A DNA stretch of 64,000 nt. Source: Oscheius tipulae (lineage: Eukaryota; Nematoda; Chromadorea; Rhabditida; Rhabditidae). Below the pieces are notes generated by a model. The model made no database searches and was not told where the DNA came from. It saw only the letters and a program-made list of their open reading frames with translations. Shown in pieces: positions 1 through 10,892 of this stretch. The translations under genes and the position numbers were made by a program. Within the stretch, counting starts at the first letter, position 1. Each line of letters starts with the position of its first letter. The DNA is taken from positions 2,666,001 to 2,730,000 of the forward strand of contig JASJZH010000001.1 in assembly GCA_037178975.1 (NCBI GenBank), in the 5' to 3' direction.

Positions 1-160
1 GCATCGGGATTCTTGGCTGTGAATGGCCGTTTCGTTCAGAATTACTTGTCTATCTCTCTGTTTCCCTGTCTCTCTGAACCTCTCCAGATCTTTCCTCCCA
101 ATCCATCACTCTTTTGCAAGCTGCCAAGTAGTTCTCTCGGTCAGTCGAGTGTTTCTCCAG

Positions 161-3100
161 ATGAGCCGTCAATTGTCTGTCCCAATGAACAAACAGCTCG
201 AGCCGCCCCCGTAGCCCTCCACGGCGATCTCTTCCTCGGCAGCTTTCTCCCTCAAAATGCAATCCTTTGCGCGCGCGAGTCTCCTGCCTAATTTCGGGTC
301 AGAAATCAGCATCACGGAGTCCACGTGACCTCCCGGAGGCGCGCGACATCTGGAACACTACACACATCTTTACACATTTTCTTTGCTCCCAACAGCCATC
401 TCTCTCCCGATCTTCCTGCTTCCACAATTTCCTAATTTTTAGCGTCCACAATGAGTGAGAGGCCTCTGCTCGGTCTTAGGTCTGAAAAGAATGTCAACTA
501 ACAGTAGTCATTGTTTGAGAGTTCACGCCATAACCAAACAGTTTGACTCATCTTTTGTTACAAAATAATCCTCTGTTGTTTGGTCTTCCCACATTCAGAG
601 ACTATACAACTGTATTCTGTTTTCAGGCGGGTCCCCAGCCGGCCGATGGCCGCATTCCGTCGAAGGGTGAGTACTTCGTTCTCTTCATGACTTCGTCATT
701 CGCTAGGCTAAACAAAGTGAGCTTTACTGCATGTTGTGAGCATGCCAATGCGATGTGACTGGAGGGTTACGGAACACTCCATAAAAGCCTTTTTTCTCGA
801 GCAATGCTGATTGTGGTACATCTGATGATAGAAAAAAACCTTTTTGGAAATGTTTTCGGCAGTTTCGTGAATAGAGGAATGAGTTTTACTTAGTCGGGAA
901 GTGAACCTATCCCCTCTTGTTTTGTAGTCGAAGCGCTATATAACCGACTGAGCCATGTGGGCAAAGACCGCGCCAATTTTGCCGAAGACACATGAATTGA
1001 AATTGGAAAGAAGTTGCTGCAAGTTATTCGGAGTTACGAAGAAACTTTCGAGCTTGTTCATGTCTTCAAAAATGAGCCTATTGCTATACCCTTGGCAGCT
1101 TACTGTAGTGCAACTTTGCTTTTGAAATCACAGCAAAGAGACCGGTAACGCTAGTCTTTGTCAAACGGAAACCCAGACCACTGAGACTGACGACATCCGT
1201 CAGCAACCCCAGCCGAATTGGACATTCCATGAATAAGCGAGCATTTTTTTGTTGCAGAACAGCGGGGACTCGGACTGGGATCACCACGATACCGATGACC
1301 TGCTCGACGCGGGAAATCGGGAGGGAGCTAGACGAGATGCCGAGAGGCAAGCATCTCTGCAGCTCGAGAGGGCCAAGTACAAGCCGGTAGCTTTCGCCGT
1401 CTGTACGAATGTCGACTTTGATGGGACCGTCGACGACGATTCACCAGTCCATGGGGCTGCTGTCAGCTTTAAGGCCAAGGACTTCCTGCACATCAAAGAG
1501 GTATGTATGTTCCAGACACTATCAGCGTCTCTCTGTCTCTGTGCCTCTCTGCTATTGTCACTGTTCAGAAGCAGTGTAGCGTCTACTACTGACTCTTGTC
1601 AATAGGTGTTTTGCTAATTAGAAAGAGCTACCGGAACTATGGAGACTGTGCATTGCGAAGCAAAGCAACTTTGTTGCAAAACTCCCAGACACATCTCCCA
1701 AACTGGCTTGACTTGTAAAGAGTAATTGCTGTCACAAAGTATCTTTTCCAAATAGCCAATAGGGCTTCAGACAGATACACACAGAGACTTTTTGGCATTT
1801 AGAACACGATGGTAATTAGGAACAGACTACCATTACTACTCGTTAGCGACTCTCACTTTTACTCTCAACCCTATTGTTCCAGAAATACAACAATGACTGG
1901 TGGATAGGACGTCTGGTCAAAGAGAATCACGACCTTGGCTTTATTCCCAGTCCGGCCAAGTTGGAATCTCTTCGACAGCAGGGAGTGAAAACTGGCAAAT
2001 TGTAAGTCTTTTCGAGTTAGCTTTGGATAGAGACAATTTAAGCAAGCAGTCAACGTCGACCTCAAATCTTGGAGCTCTGGACAACATGATGCCGAAGAGC
2101 GGATCGAGGAGTTCATCCCCACCGACACCGGCAGATGATGATGAGTTGGCGCATCAGAAAATGGGTTCAATAGTGACGACGCCTCCGACGAAGGAGAAGA
2201 AGAAACTCATTTTCAAGAAGGTTGGTCGGATGGAAGAGGAGACAGAGATATAGAGAGACACAATCAATTCAAAGTACTGTTCAGCAAGAAAACGTCACTC
2301 CCTATGACGTAGTCCCTTCGATGCGACCTGTCGTCCTGGTCGGTCCATCCTTGAAAGGCTACGAGGTGACGGACATGATGCAGAAGGCCGTCTTCGACTA
2401 CTTGAAACACCGCTTTGAGGGCAGGTGAGCAGATTTCCTGTTTCTGTCAACATTCTTTCAATTCAGAATCATAATCACGCGGGTAACTGCCGACATCTCT
2501 TTAGCCAAACGATCCCTTCTGAACAATCCGAGCAAGAGAGCTCTTATGGAACGAGCAAATTCTAGGACAAGCAACAGTTTAGGTTCGTTTCCTCGCTTTT
2601 TCTGTTACAAGGAAGGACTTTAGCTGAAATCCAGACAGAAATCGAGAGAATCTTCGAGCTGGCTAGATCGATGCAGCTGGTTGTACTGGATTGTGACACG
2701 ATCAACCATCCCTCACAGTTGGCCAAGACATCGCTGGCTCCAATCCATGTATACATCAAGATCAGTTCTCCGAAGGTCTTGCAAAGACTCATCAAGTCCC
2801 GATCGAAGTCACAAAGTAGGAATATGAATGTCCAGATGGTGGCAGCGGAAAAGCTGGCTCAATGTCCGCAGGTTGGTTCAGTCTCTCTGTCCCTATTCCA
2901 AACCAATTTCAGGATCTCTTCGACTTGGTCCTTGACGAGAACCAGCTGGAAGACGCCTGTGAACACCTGGCCGACTTCTTGGAAACCTACTGGAGAGCAA
3001 CACATCCACCAGTCCGCTCTCCACCAAGAATAAAAAGGAATCCGATGGAGAATCGCGGCCCGAGCACGCTCTTCACACCGGCTCAAATGATGCAGGTAAG

Positions 3101-3402
3101 CCCATTTCATGGTCAACAAGTGGCCTCAAAAAAACCCTTTACTCAAATCTCTATTGCAGGGCGTGAATTCTTCAGGAGGAATGAACCTGGCCCCAATGAA
3201 TCAAGGTGCACCGTACGCAAATGGCGGTCCTCGACCCATGCTCCAGATCAACGTCCAGCCCAGTTCGGCCAATGGCGGTAGCTATGGTCAGCCACCAACG
3301 GCTGCAGCTGTAGCCGCTCAGAATCGCACTGCTCCAGCGGCACCCTATTATGATGACGGCTTCGATAACTATCAGGCCCCTCGCGGTACTTACCGCTACT
3401 AA
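161..3402 (+). CDS. ccb-1: Voltage-gated calcium channel beta subunit
   Basis: Cytoplasmic MAGUK-type subunit that binds the alpha-1 interaction domain of high-voltage-activated calcium channels and controls their surface level and gating. Exons: 161-210, 627-666, 1258-1500, 1883-2001, 2043-2220, 2285-2424, 2467-2582, 2624-2871, 2913-3095, 3160-3402; phases agree throughout, giving about 519 residues, normal for the family. An SH3 domain (about residues 72-150; [33 protein letters not shown]) is followed by a Ser/Pro hook and a guanylate-kinase-like domain (about 215-408; [50 protein letters not shown]). The C-terminus is Gln/Asn/Pro-rich. The family call is secure. The first two exons are less certain: they were chosen because an ATG after a splice-acceptor-like site at 161 keeps phase into the conserved part. 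The adaptor role is family knowledge. Confidence 0.93.
890..962 (-). repeat. tRNA-like relic with A and B boxes
   Basis: Read on the minus strand, an A-box-like TGGCTCAGTCGGTTA (941-955) is followed about 35 bases later by a B-box-like GGTTCACTTCC. The acceptor stem does not pair, so this is a tRNA pseudogene or tRNA-derived SINE head. It sits in an intron of the calcium-channel beta gene. Confidence 0.45.
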
Positions 3403-3681
3403 ACGAGTAACTGACATCTCCTGCTGAGCTCACAGCTCCGAAAACAAGCCCCCAACCCTTTCACTGTATGATAAGATATATTTATAGATATTCTATTGGA
3501 GAGAAGTGATAAATTGTCTTTTCGCAACGAGATTTGTCTTACTATCTCTCTGTCTCGTTGTCTCTTTGTCTCTCTATCATCAGTAGAAAAGCTAAAGTTC
3601 CAAGTCCCAACCTATATGCTCGACAAGTCAAGGATAACTCTTGTCCTGCCAGAACTCGTCGTGTCTAATCCCAAGGAAGAG

Positions 3682-3689
3682 TATAAAAG
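3682..3689 (+). promoter_or_regulatory. TATA box of the SSP gene
   Basis: TATAAAAG lies 66 bases upstream of the ATG of the MSP-domain gene, with no other gene start nearby. Strong TATA boxes close to intronless coding regions are usual for nematode sperm-protein genes. Confidence 0.6.
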
Positions 3690-3754
3690 GAGCGAGTTCC
3701 AGAGAGAGCTCATTCGAGTCGTCAGCAGTCGTGAGAAGCAGCAGCAAGAAGAAG

Positions 3755-4081
3755 ATGTCTCTCAACGTCGATCCCGTCCTCGCCACCTTCCCAGCCTCTG
3801 GAGGAAGCGCCACTGTCAAGATCATCTCCCAGGCCGACAGCCGCATGGCTTTCAAGGTCAAGTCCTCGAACAACGAGCACTACCGCGTCCGTCCCGTCTA
3901 TGGATTCGTCGAGGCCAAGCAGGAGACCAATCTGGAGATCAGTCGCTCGATGGGACCGGCCAAGGAGGACAAGCTCGTGATCCAGTGGGCTGAGGTTCCA
4001 GCCGAAGAGACTGACGCCCAAGCTCCGTTCAAGGCGGGAGCTCAGTCCGGAGAAGTCGTCTTTCCCGTCAAGGCCGAGTAG
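3755..4081 (+). CDS. MSP-domain sperm-specific (SSP-type) protein
   Basis: Single-exon gene encoding 108 residues with one MSP domain filling the whole protein. Recognisable blocks are DPVLATFPASGGSATVKI near the N-terminus, FKVKSSNNEHYRVRPVYGFV in the middle and EDKLVIQWAEVPAEETDAQ near the end. This is the class P (SSP) variety rather than classical 126-residue MSP. Such proteins are small beta-sandwich units of nematode sperm, related to the cytoskeletal MSP that drives amoeboid motility. The start is the ATG giving MSLNVDP. Codon use is strongly biased to C/G-ending codons, as in highly expressed genes. A TATA box and a close AATAAA signal flank it. A longer open frame upstream in phase lacks an appropriate start and is leader. 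Confidence 0.9.
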   Translation: MSLNVDPVLATFPASGGSATVKIISQADSRMAFKVKSSNNEHYRVRPVYGFVEAKQETNLEISRSMGPAKEDKLVIQWAEVPAEETDAQAPFKAGAQSGEVVFPVKAE

Positions 4082-4086
4082 CCAAA

Positions 4087-4092
4087 AATAAA
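4087..4092 (+). promoter_or_regulatory. Polyadenylation signal of the SSP gene
   Basis: AATAAA five bases after the stop codon, followed by a T-rich stretch about 30 bases on. The 3' UTR would be very short. Confidence 0.65.
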
Positions 4093-4760
4093 GTATTGGA
4101 CTCGACTGGACGCGTGTTCTTTTTTTAGTAGTCTTTCTTTGGTGTTCCTTCAAGTGATCGTCTTCGTGTCTCGCCTGCTGCTCTATACGGACCGTCTTCC
4201 CGTTATCATGATGCCCCTCCCACCTGTCTCTTTTCAACGCTACAGTACCGTTCTTGTTTCAAGACGAACTACAGTCGTCCTACAGTCAGTTCCACCATGT
4301 TCTTTTCAGAAACATGATGCTGCTCCTCTTTGCTGTCGCGTAGAAGTCACGAGCCTTCCACATGTTCTTGCTTTTAAAATCGGAAGTAGTCTACCGAAGA
4401 TGGTGACAGGTTAGTCCAGCAGCCTTCCATTCCTTCATTTCGTATATTGTTTTTGGTTTCTTCTTTGGTTAGCAGACTACCTAGCCTAGAGTCACAGGGG
4501 GTACTGTTTCGCTATTCAGATAACCGGTATATTTCTGGTACTGTCTCTCTGCCTCTCTGTCCATTGTTGCAATATTTTTATTCAATACCAATGGGCTAAG
4601 GCGCAAGTCTTACAAGCAGCGTACAAGTAGCAACACGTTGGCAATGCTGAAACACAGAGGCAACCGGATTGGAGGCGTGGTAGAGAGAAATGGTAGTTGA
4701 ATTTTGGACATATGAAGAACCAGTTTTGAAAGTTAAGACTACGCCGTGAAAAGTGAATTT

Positions 4761-4774
4761 GTGTGTGTGTGTGT
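4761..4774. repeat. (GT)7 microsatellite
   Basis: Seven uninterrupted GT units in the probable 3' UTR or 3' flank of the zinc-finger gene that ends at 4809. Confidence 0.8.
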
Positions 4775-4808
4775 ACTGTGGAAAGAAGAGAAGAGGAAGG
4801 GAAGAGAA

Positions 4809-7653
4809 TCAAGGCTTCGTATTGAACATTTGGTACTGCCCTGCCTGAAGAGCCTGTAAGGCTGCTATTTCCTGAGCATTTGGCATGGGCTGCATATAAC
4901 CTGCCCGTCCTCCACCCATCATTTGTTGCATCATCAGCTGCTGTATCTGGGCCGCCTGGTACATTTGGGCCTGCATCTGGGCAGCCTGGCTTGGGCCCGG
5001 TCCTAAAAGTGATTTAAAATGAGCAAAGTGGATTGGTACCTTGCTGATGCATCATCGGATGGAAGCCTCTGGACTGAGCAGGGGATGCCACTGTCTTCGA
5101 GGCGGAATCTGACACGTTAGAGGCTGAACTTGTCCGGACGTCACGAGTCGGTGTCACGACAGCACTGCTGGCCGGGGCTGAGAATGGAGAGACGAAGGTG
5201 GCAGCTGGGATCAGAAGACCGTTCGCTAAAAGCTCGACTTGTTCTTGCGCCTCCGTCAATCTATCTCTCCGTCTATCTGCCTACTCACCCCTTGGAGAAG
5301 CAGCAATGGGAGGAACAACCTGAGTCGGCTGGACTATGGCAGCTTGTAGAGTCTTCTCAGCTTGTGGGGTGGTCGGAACTGAATTTGTCTTTGAAAAAGC
5401 ATAGTCTAGCGTCCCACCAGAAGAAGTAGACGGTCTATTGGTATCACCTCCTGCCCTCGGCTCCTCTTTCAAAAGAACTGGAGCCGCATCATCAGAAATA
5501 TCGGAGAAACGCCCGTCCGACTGTTCATCTTTTATATCACCGTTTGTCTCCGTTTTCTGCAAAACGTGACTGAAAGAATGTACAAGACTCTCACCTCTAA
5601 CTTAGGCTTCACATCAAAGGAAAGACCTTCGGTGTCTGTTTGGACAGAGACCATCGTTTTTGGTAGGTTGTCGACCAGGGTCTGGGTACTGTTGTTCTCG
5701 AAGATGACCTAAATATGGACCAGTAAAAGGAAAACTTATAATGATTACAGATCTCTTTTTGTGGATTGTTGAAATGTGATATTCCATTTCGGCCGAGGTG
5801 GGATAGGCATGTTCACAGCCGTCTTCCGGACAGTAATGGAGAGAGGCACTGGAATATACAGAGTGCAATGAATAGCCGTAGTCACTGTCACTTTGTCAGC
5901 TACACAAACCTGTTGACTTCGACGAGCTTGACGGATCCTCCACTACAACTGCTATCCCTAGTATCACAAAGACCCGTGACATCCAGATCCTCCTCGTCCT
6001 CTGAACAATTTCCATTAGATTAAACGCGTTATACCCATACCATCAGCCTTGTTCTTTTTCTTGGCCTCCTGTCCACGTACCCGTTTTTTCGGAGTGCTAC
6101 CCAGTCCATTCTTCTCGCTCTCGCTCACATTGTTGTTGTTCAGTGCCATCCTTAAACCACTTATTGATATCTGGTAAACTGTATTCCACCTCTTCTTAGC
6201 AAAGTTGGCGAATCCGGGCGGCTCACCGTCCGTCAAAATACCCGAAAGTTCTCGATCCTTCCATTTGGCCGAGACGTAGACAGTGTCGGTGCCCTCGAGA
6301 CGACAGACAACGGTCATTTGGATGGTGAATGAAGAGCCGGCTTCCATTTCGAAAACGGATTCTTCTAGATCTGCCTGAGAGGCTTCGGACTGGACGCAGG
6401 TACTCTTCTCGACCATTGACTGAAATGATAGATATTGGTTTTTCGATGTTCTGATATGGCAATATACGGTGGGAGACAAAGCTAGGTCGTGTCTCTCTAT
6501 CTCTATCCCTTTACCATGTCCTCTTCTGGGTATCGCACTGTTCCTGTGTCTTTCAGACTGCGCACCAACTCATGTACCCTATAAGGTACGTACGACAAAG
6601 AGAGAGTTAGCCCGAGCCTGGAGACTTTCCCGATTTACCGCGCAATGAAAAATTCTTTCACTCACCACTTTAGATCTCTTAACAGCCGTTTCGACTTGTG
6701 CTGACTGTGTCTCTGAATCACCGTTAGCCCTCTTCCTGTCTGGGGTAGATCTGGAAAAGAAAGATTTCAATAAACACTGGATTCAAGAATTCAAAAGAAA
6801 GGCTAAAAGATAAAATGATTGGAAACTTACACGGCGGAATTCACATCTTCGACTTTTTTCGGCGTTATTGGGTATGACGAGGTGTCCATCTCGTCGTCTT
6901 CTAATTCGCCCTCTTCCCGGCTACTGTTCAAACCTTCATTGTCAGAAAAGGTCCATTTTCTATGATCTAACCAACCTGTATTTGGGTCAATACCATGTAA
7001 GGTGCTGTCTTCACCGAGATCTGCGACGGAAGTATTTACAACTGAAAGTAAATGGTACTGATTTGTAAAAGGGAAACAAAATCAAATCGTAATGACAAAT
7101 AGCGACTCAGAAAGGCGCCAAAACTGACAGTACTTTTGGCAGGAATTCATACAGCATTAACTCTAATGTTTTCGGCCGAACTTCTCTTGGTCACACATTT
7201 TTCTTCTCATTTTAATCCCCTTATCACTACTTTCCCTTCAAAACACGTGTGAAAACATTGTGAAAGATATTTTACAGCATTTCGAGCAATTTTTCCACGC
7301 ATAAAACGGTCAAAACGTCTGCAGAAATATTTGCCTTGTTCAAACAAGTCTAAAAGACAAGACTTCTCTATTTTTCCGTCAGTATTTGACAAATTTATTA
7401 GTAAATCAACTCAATTTGTTTACTTACGTGGAGACGCCTTGTGCTTTTCCAAATCACCATTGGACTGGTCGTGCTCATCGATTAGAAGGCCATCACGATC
7501 CTCATCGTCGTCAAACATTACCCGAGACAGATCTGTAATGATTTTGTGATTAGAATGGAGTTTGGTAAGAAGAGAAATTAAAGTAAACAAGGTTCGGATC
7601 TTAGAAAAAAGTTGTGATAAGAACGGGAAAGTTTTCGATGATTTCCAAGGCAT
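4809..7653 (-). CDS. Scribbler/ZNF608-609-like zinc-finger protein
   Basis: Nuclear regulator resembling Drosophila scribbler (brakeless) and vertebrate ZNF608/609. Exons in transcript order: 7653-7428, 7041-6976, 6933-6831, 6750-6666, 6568-6515, 6419-6041, 6000-5910, 5848-5749, 5708-5595, 5556-5289, 5225-5040, 5002-4809; phases close, giving about 621 residues. Features: an acidic N-terminal patch (DDDEDRDGLLIDEHD); a beta-rich block (EGTDTVYVSAKWKDRELSGIL) matching the NLEG...VNVTWRN...GTLL region of ZNF609; a basic stretch (PKKRVRGQEAKKKNK); one C2H2 finger spaced C-x4-C-x12-H-x4-H; and a Met/Gln-rich C-terminus. Conserved order acid patch - block - NLS - single finger supports the call. 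The 5' end is uncertain: exon one may start at an acceptor at 7532, with more exons upstream. A 39-base stretch inside the sixth exon could be a further intron. Confidence 0.62.
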
Positions 7654-8304
7654 TTTCTTCCTTCAAAGAGCAATTATGAACTTTTGTCAGTTCAGTTTTC
7701 CTCCTAATCTTCTCTCTCAATCTTTACGAACAGAAGAATACAGATGAAAGACTTTAGAAGGTCAAGTAATGTGACGTGACGCGAGTTAAAGGACTGTCCG
7801 TCGGTTCTTCTAAACGTGCCCCAGTGCGGTCGACAAATTTGCGCGCGAGAGTTGAGAACTCATAAGCCGACACCCTGTAGTTACCCAGTTTTGACCTTTT
7901 ATGGGCAAGACACCAGATTGACCATACTAGCTTGCTTTTTATGGCTTTCCATTGGGTTTGTACCATCTCTACTCAGTTTCGTTCTTGATAGTCTTTCATC
8001 CTGTTTCTTTAGCCAAAACACTGGTCAAGTACGGGAAAGGCACGAAATAGCTTGGGAGATTAAATTTGCAAATTTGTACAAACCCGCGCTTTTACAATTT
8101 CAAATCAACGAATGAGAGTGAAAGAAAAAGCGACATCTTCCCACTTATATGATGTCCTCCTGCTTTTCATGGCTGTTTTTGTCGATTTTTTTATTCGTGA
8201 CAGGCCCTGGAACCGCTTTATACATAAAAATATTTGTATTGTGCTGTAAAATAACATTTTCCTGTACCTTCTTCCATAGCTCTCTTTTTATCCTACTCAA
8301 AATC
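7654..8304. promoter_or_regulatory. Divergent intergenic/5' region between zinc-finger and cyclin E genes
   Basis: AT-rich DNA between two head-to-head genes. No convincing coding exon was seen on either strand. It probably holds both promoters and any untranslated first exons. Open frames here are short and without splice support. Confidence 0.5.
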
Positions 8305-8311
8305 ATTTTCA
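8305..8311 (+). promoter_or_regulatory. Splice acceptor (candidate spliced-leader site) before cyclin E
   Basis: ATTTTCAG ends 15 bases before the cyclin E start codon, with no obvious upstream coding exon. In a nematode this is the usual look of a spliced-leader trans-splice acceptor. A cis intron in the 5' UTR is the alternative. Confidence 0.5.
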
Positions 8312-8322
8312 GGATCCACCAA

Positions 8323-8337
8323 ATGAATGGCTGGTAA
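8323..8337 (+). other. Upstream ORF overlapping the cyclin E start
   Basis: ATG AAT GGC TGG TAA begins four bases before the cyclin E ATG in another frame and ends inside the coding region. Ribosomes initiating here would bypass the main start, so it could damp cyclin E translation. Neither ATG has a strong context. Confidence 0.5.
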
Positions 8338-10761
8338 AGTTCGAGTCTGTCGTACTAGGGGCAAGAAAAAGACTGGACACAGCGCGAAGAAAGCGACGAA
8401 AGCTGATCCTAAACAAACTAAGTAGGTCTTTGTTCTTTAGGGTCAATTACACCGATTTTCAGACTACCATTCATCGCGACGAAAGCCAGCACCTCGTCGG
8501 AAGAGGATGTGGAAACGCCGCTAGATCTGCCGAGTAAGGAGACGACCGAAGAGGAGCTGCGACAACGTCTTAGCGGTTCCAGTCTTTCTTCGTCGTCAGG
8601 ACGCAAACGAAGCTGCCTGGAACAGAACGGACCCTCCCCGAAGAAGATGCACAACGAGACGCTCGAGGATATCGACGAAGAATGCTTCAGCGACACGTTC
8701 GACAGCGACGACGACTACATGGAGGACGACGAATTTTCAAGTATTTATTCCCCCGCTTCCCCAAAAAATATGTCTTTAGATGAAAACTTGGAGAATGTGA
8801 ACTTTGTCGCCTACCAGAAAGAACTGGACAAGGCCGTCAGCGCGGAAGCTGTCAACAAGCCGCCAGAGCTGGACGAAAAGTTCTGTACAGGTCTCGGCGA
8901 ACCTTCGCAGATCTGGAATCTGATGTGCAAGAAGAACGACCTCGATCGAATAGACGTCGACAAAGTACGCGGCAATATCGACGGCAAAATGCGAGCTATT
9001 CTCGTCGACTGGATGATGGAGGTACGGTTGAAGCAGGAATACTCAAGCTGTCCAAAACCGCATTTGAAAAAACGCGTAACCTATTCTAAATCACATTGGT
9101 TCATTCTGCTGTCTGATTCAGTCTGGCTCTTGTGTACTGCAGCAGCCACAGGAGCTATCGATTTTCCTGTTTAAAATTGAATAGTTTTATTACATACCAG
9201 CTTTGCCTTTAGAAAAACTCCGACAGAGACCGAACCCGGATCGTTCGATTATGATCCAGCGCTCTAACCACCGTGCAGTAAGCAACCTTTCACTCAGCTA
9301 CGAAGTGCGTGCAGACGGACATAGATTGATATATACCAATCTAACTCCTTCTTTCCCTGAAAAAAAACTTGTTTCCAGGTCTGCGAGAGCGAAAACCAGC
9401 ACCGGGAGATGTTCCATCTCGCGGTCAACTATCTGGACCGTACCCTCGCGTCCGAGACCGTCTCCATCAAGCCAGAAGAACTCCAATGTATCGGCACGAC
9501 GGCACTCTTCTTGGCCTCAAAGTACGAGGAAATCTACCCGCCGAAGCTGGAACAATTCGTCGAGTACACGGACAACGCCTGCACCCACGAGCAGGTGGAA
9601 ATAATGGAAAAGTTGATGTTGAACAAGCTGGACTGGTCACTTAATGTGATGACCAGCATTCACTGGCTCAGCACCTACTTCCAGCTCATGGGCAGCCGAA
9701 AGGTCCGTCTTTTTCTAATTCAAATATGTGTTGGATTCAGGTCAATGACGACGAGCACTATAGCGAGAAGCCGGCTCAGCTGCCGAAATATCTGCGGGAC
9801 CAGTTCATGACCATGGCCAACGTCCTCGATTTGGCCATTTTAGACGCAGACCATCATCTGTTCTCCTACCGCGAACTGGCCGCCGCCGTCCTCTTCCAGT
9901 CCTACGAGCCCCATTCCCTCGTCGAGCGAGTCACAGGTAACGCTTTTTGGATGTGTAGAATAAAACAAATCGGAACTCAGGATTCAACTACTGCCAGATG
10001 CAGTCCGTAATAGAGTGGATCCTTCCCTGCTACCAGGTCTGTGCCGCGCAACAAACAGCCGGGAATCCGCTGCCGGCAATCTGCGAAATCAACTCGGACG
10101 AATGGCACGATATTCAGACGCACGGGATCACAGTCGACTGCGGCTATGTGAGTTTGTCTCTCTAATTTTAAAGCGCCGTACTTGAAGAAAGAATAATGCG
10201 ACAAGTTGGATCGATGCTCATAGAAAGGCTTGCTTTCGGTTCAGCTGGAATTTGTTCGAAGTACACTCGTGTAAATGCGGGGCGAGCTGCGGAATTTTCT
10301 CTTGTAAAGAATTGGCCGTTTACTGTAACGAGCTGGCTGAAAAGGCGGTGAACTAAAAGGTTTCTGACAAATACATTTTGAGAAGAAAGGAGCACGCTAT
10401 CTCTTCACAGAGTCGCCAAAAATGGTTGGATAGCAAAATTTTAAAGAGATGGCAAACGCGTATAATGCACGTCCTACGCGTCGACAGATTGCCGTACTCT
10501 ATTCAATTAGGCCACGATTCTAGCAAGTGTTAATGGCAGAAAATTGATTTTGTTTACATTATTTGTTTGTATCCCTTGGATCAGATTGATTTTTAGGACG
10601 AAATCCGCCTAGTTCGACGCCAGATGGAGCGACAGCGAGAAGAACAGCGGAAAAGACTGCTACGATCAGCGCAACAGGCTTCCACGCGTAAAAAGCTCCT
10701 CCATCGACTGAACGAGACACAACCGGCTCGAGCAACTCGTTCTATACGACTCAGCTTGTAA
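8327..10761 (+). CDS. cye-1: Cyclin E
   Basis: Regulatory subunit of CDK2 for G1/S entry, nuclear. Exons 8327-8421, 8463-8740, 8780-9021, 9379-9702, 9741-9936, 9981-10147, 10597-10761 give 488 residues; phases fit. The N-terminus is basic with a possible NLS (RKR near the SSSSGRKR tract) and an acidic stretch. The cyclin box starts with MRAILVDWMMEVCE at about residue 194 and continues through HRE...LAVNYLDR, LFLASKYEEIYPPKLEQF and LNKLDWSLNVMTSIHWL, all cyclin E hallmarks. The second cyclin fold and the conserved HDIQTH segment follow, with a basic C-terminal tail. Bases 8741-8779 look like a 39-base intron but are also in frame. Introns hold a tRNA-like relic and a 449-base spacer. The start is the second of two overlapping ATGs. 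Confidence 0.95.
9216..9280 (-). repeat. tRNA-like relic in a cyclin E intron
   Basis: On the minus strand GGTGGTTAGAGCGC (A-box and D-arm-like) is followed by GGGTTCGGTCTC (B-box-like). The cloverleaf does not close well. Probably a tRNA-derived SINE fragment or dead tRNA. Confidence 0.45.
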
Positions 10762-10892
10762 CATTTTCCTAGTCTCTCTCGAATTTCTTTTCTAACTTTC
10801 ATTTGCCCAGTTCTTTCATCCAGCAATCTCAGCCTCTCATTTACGGGTGTCCTCCTTTTTTTCTCTCTCGACATATCTTTTTATTTTCGACA

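Noticed and set aside
890-962. Functional tRNA gene
   Set aside because: Acceptor and T stems do not pair; only internal promoter-like boxes remain.
3496-3993. Long plus-strand open frame overlapping the SSP gene in another frame
   Set aside because: Antiphase shadow of a strongly biased GC-rich gene; Arg/Pro-rich with no motif.
3722-4237. 171-codon minus-strand frame across the SSP gene
   Set aside because: Reverse-complement shadow caused by codon bias; no splice or start support.
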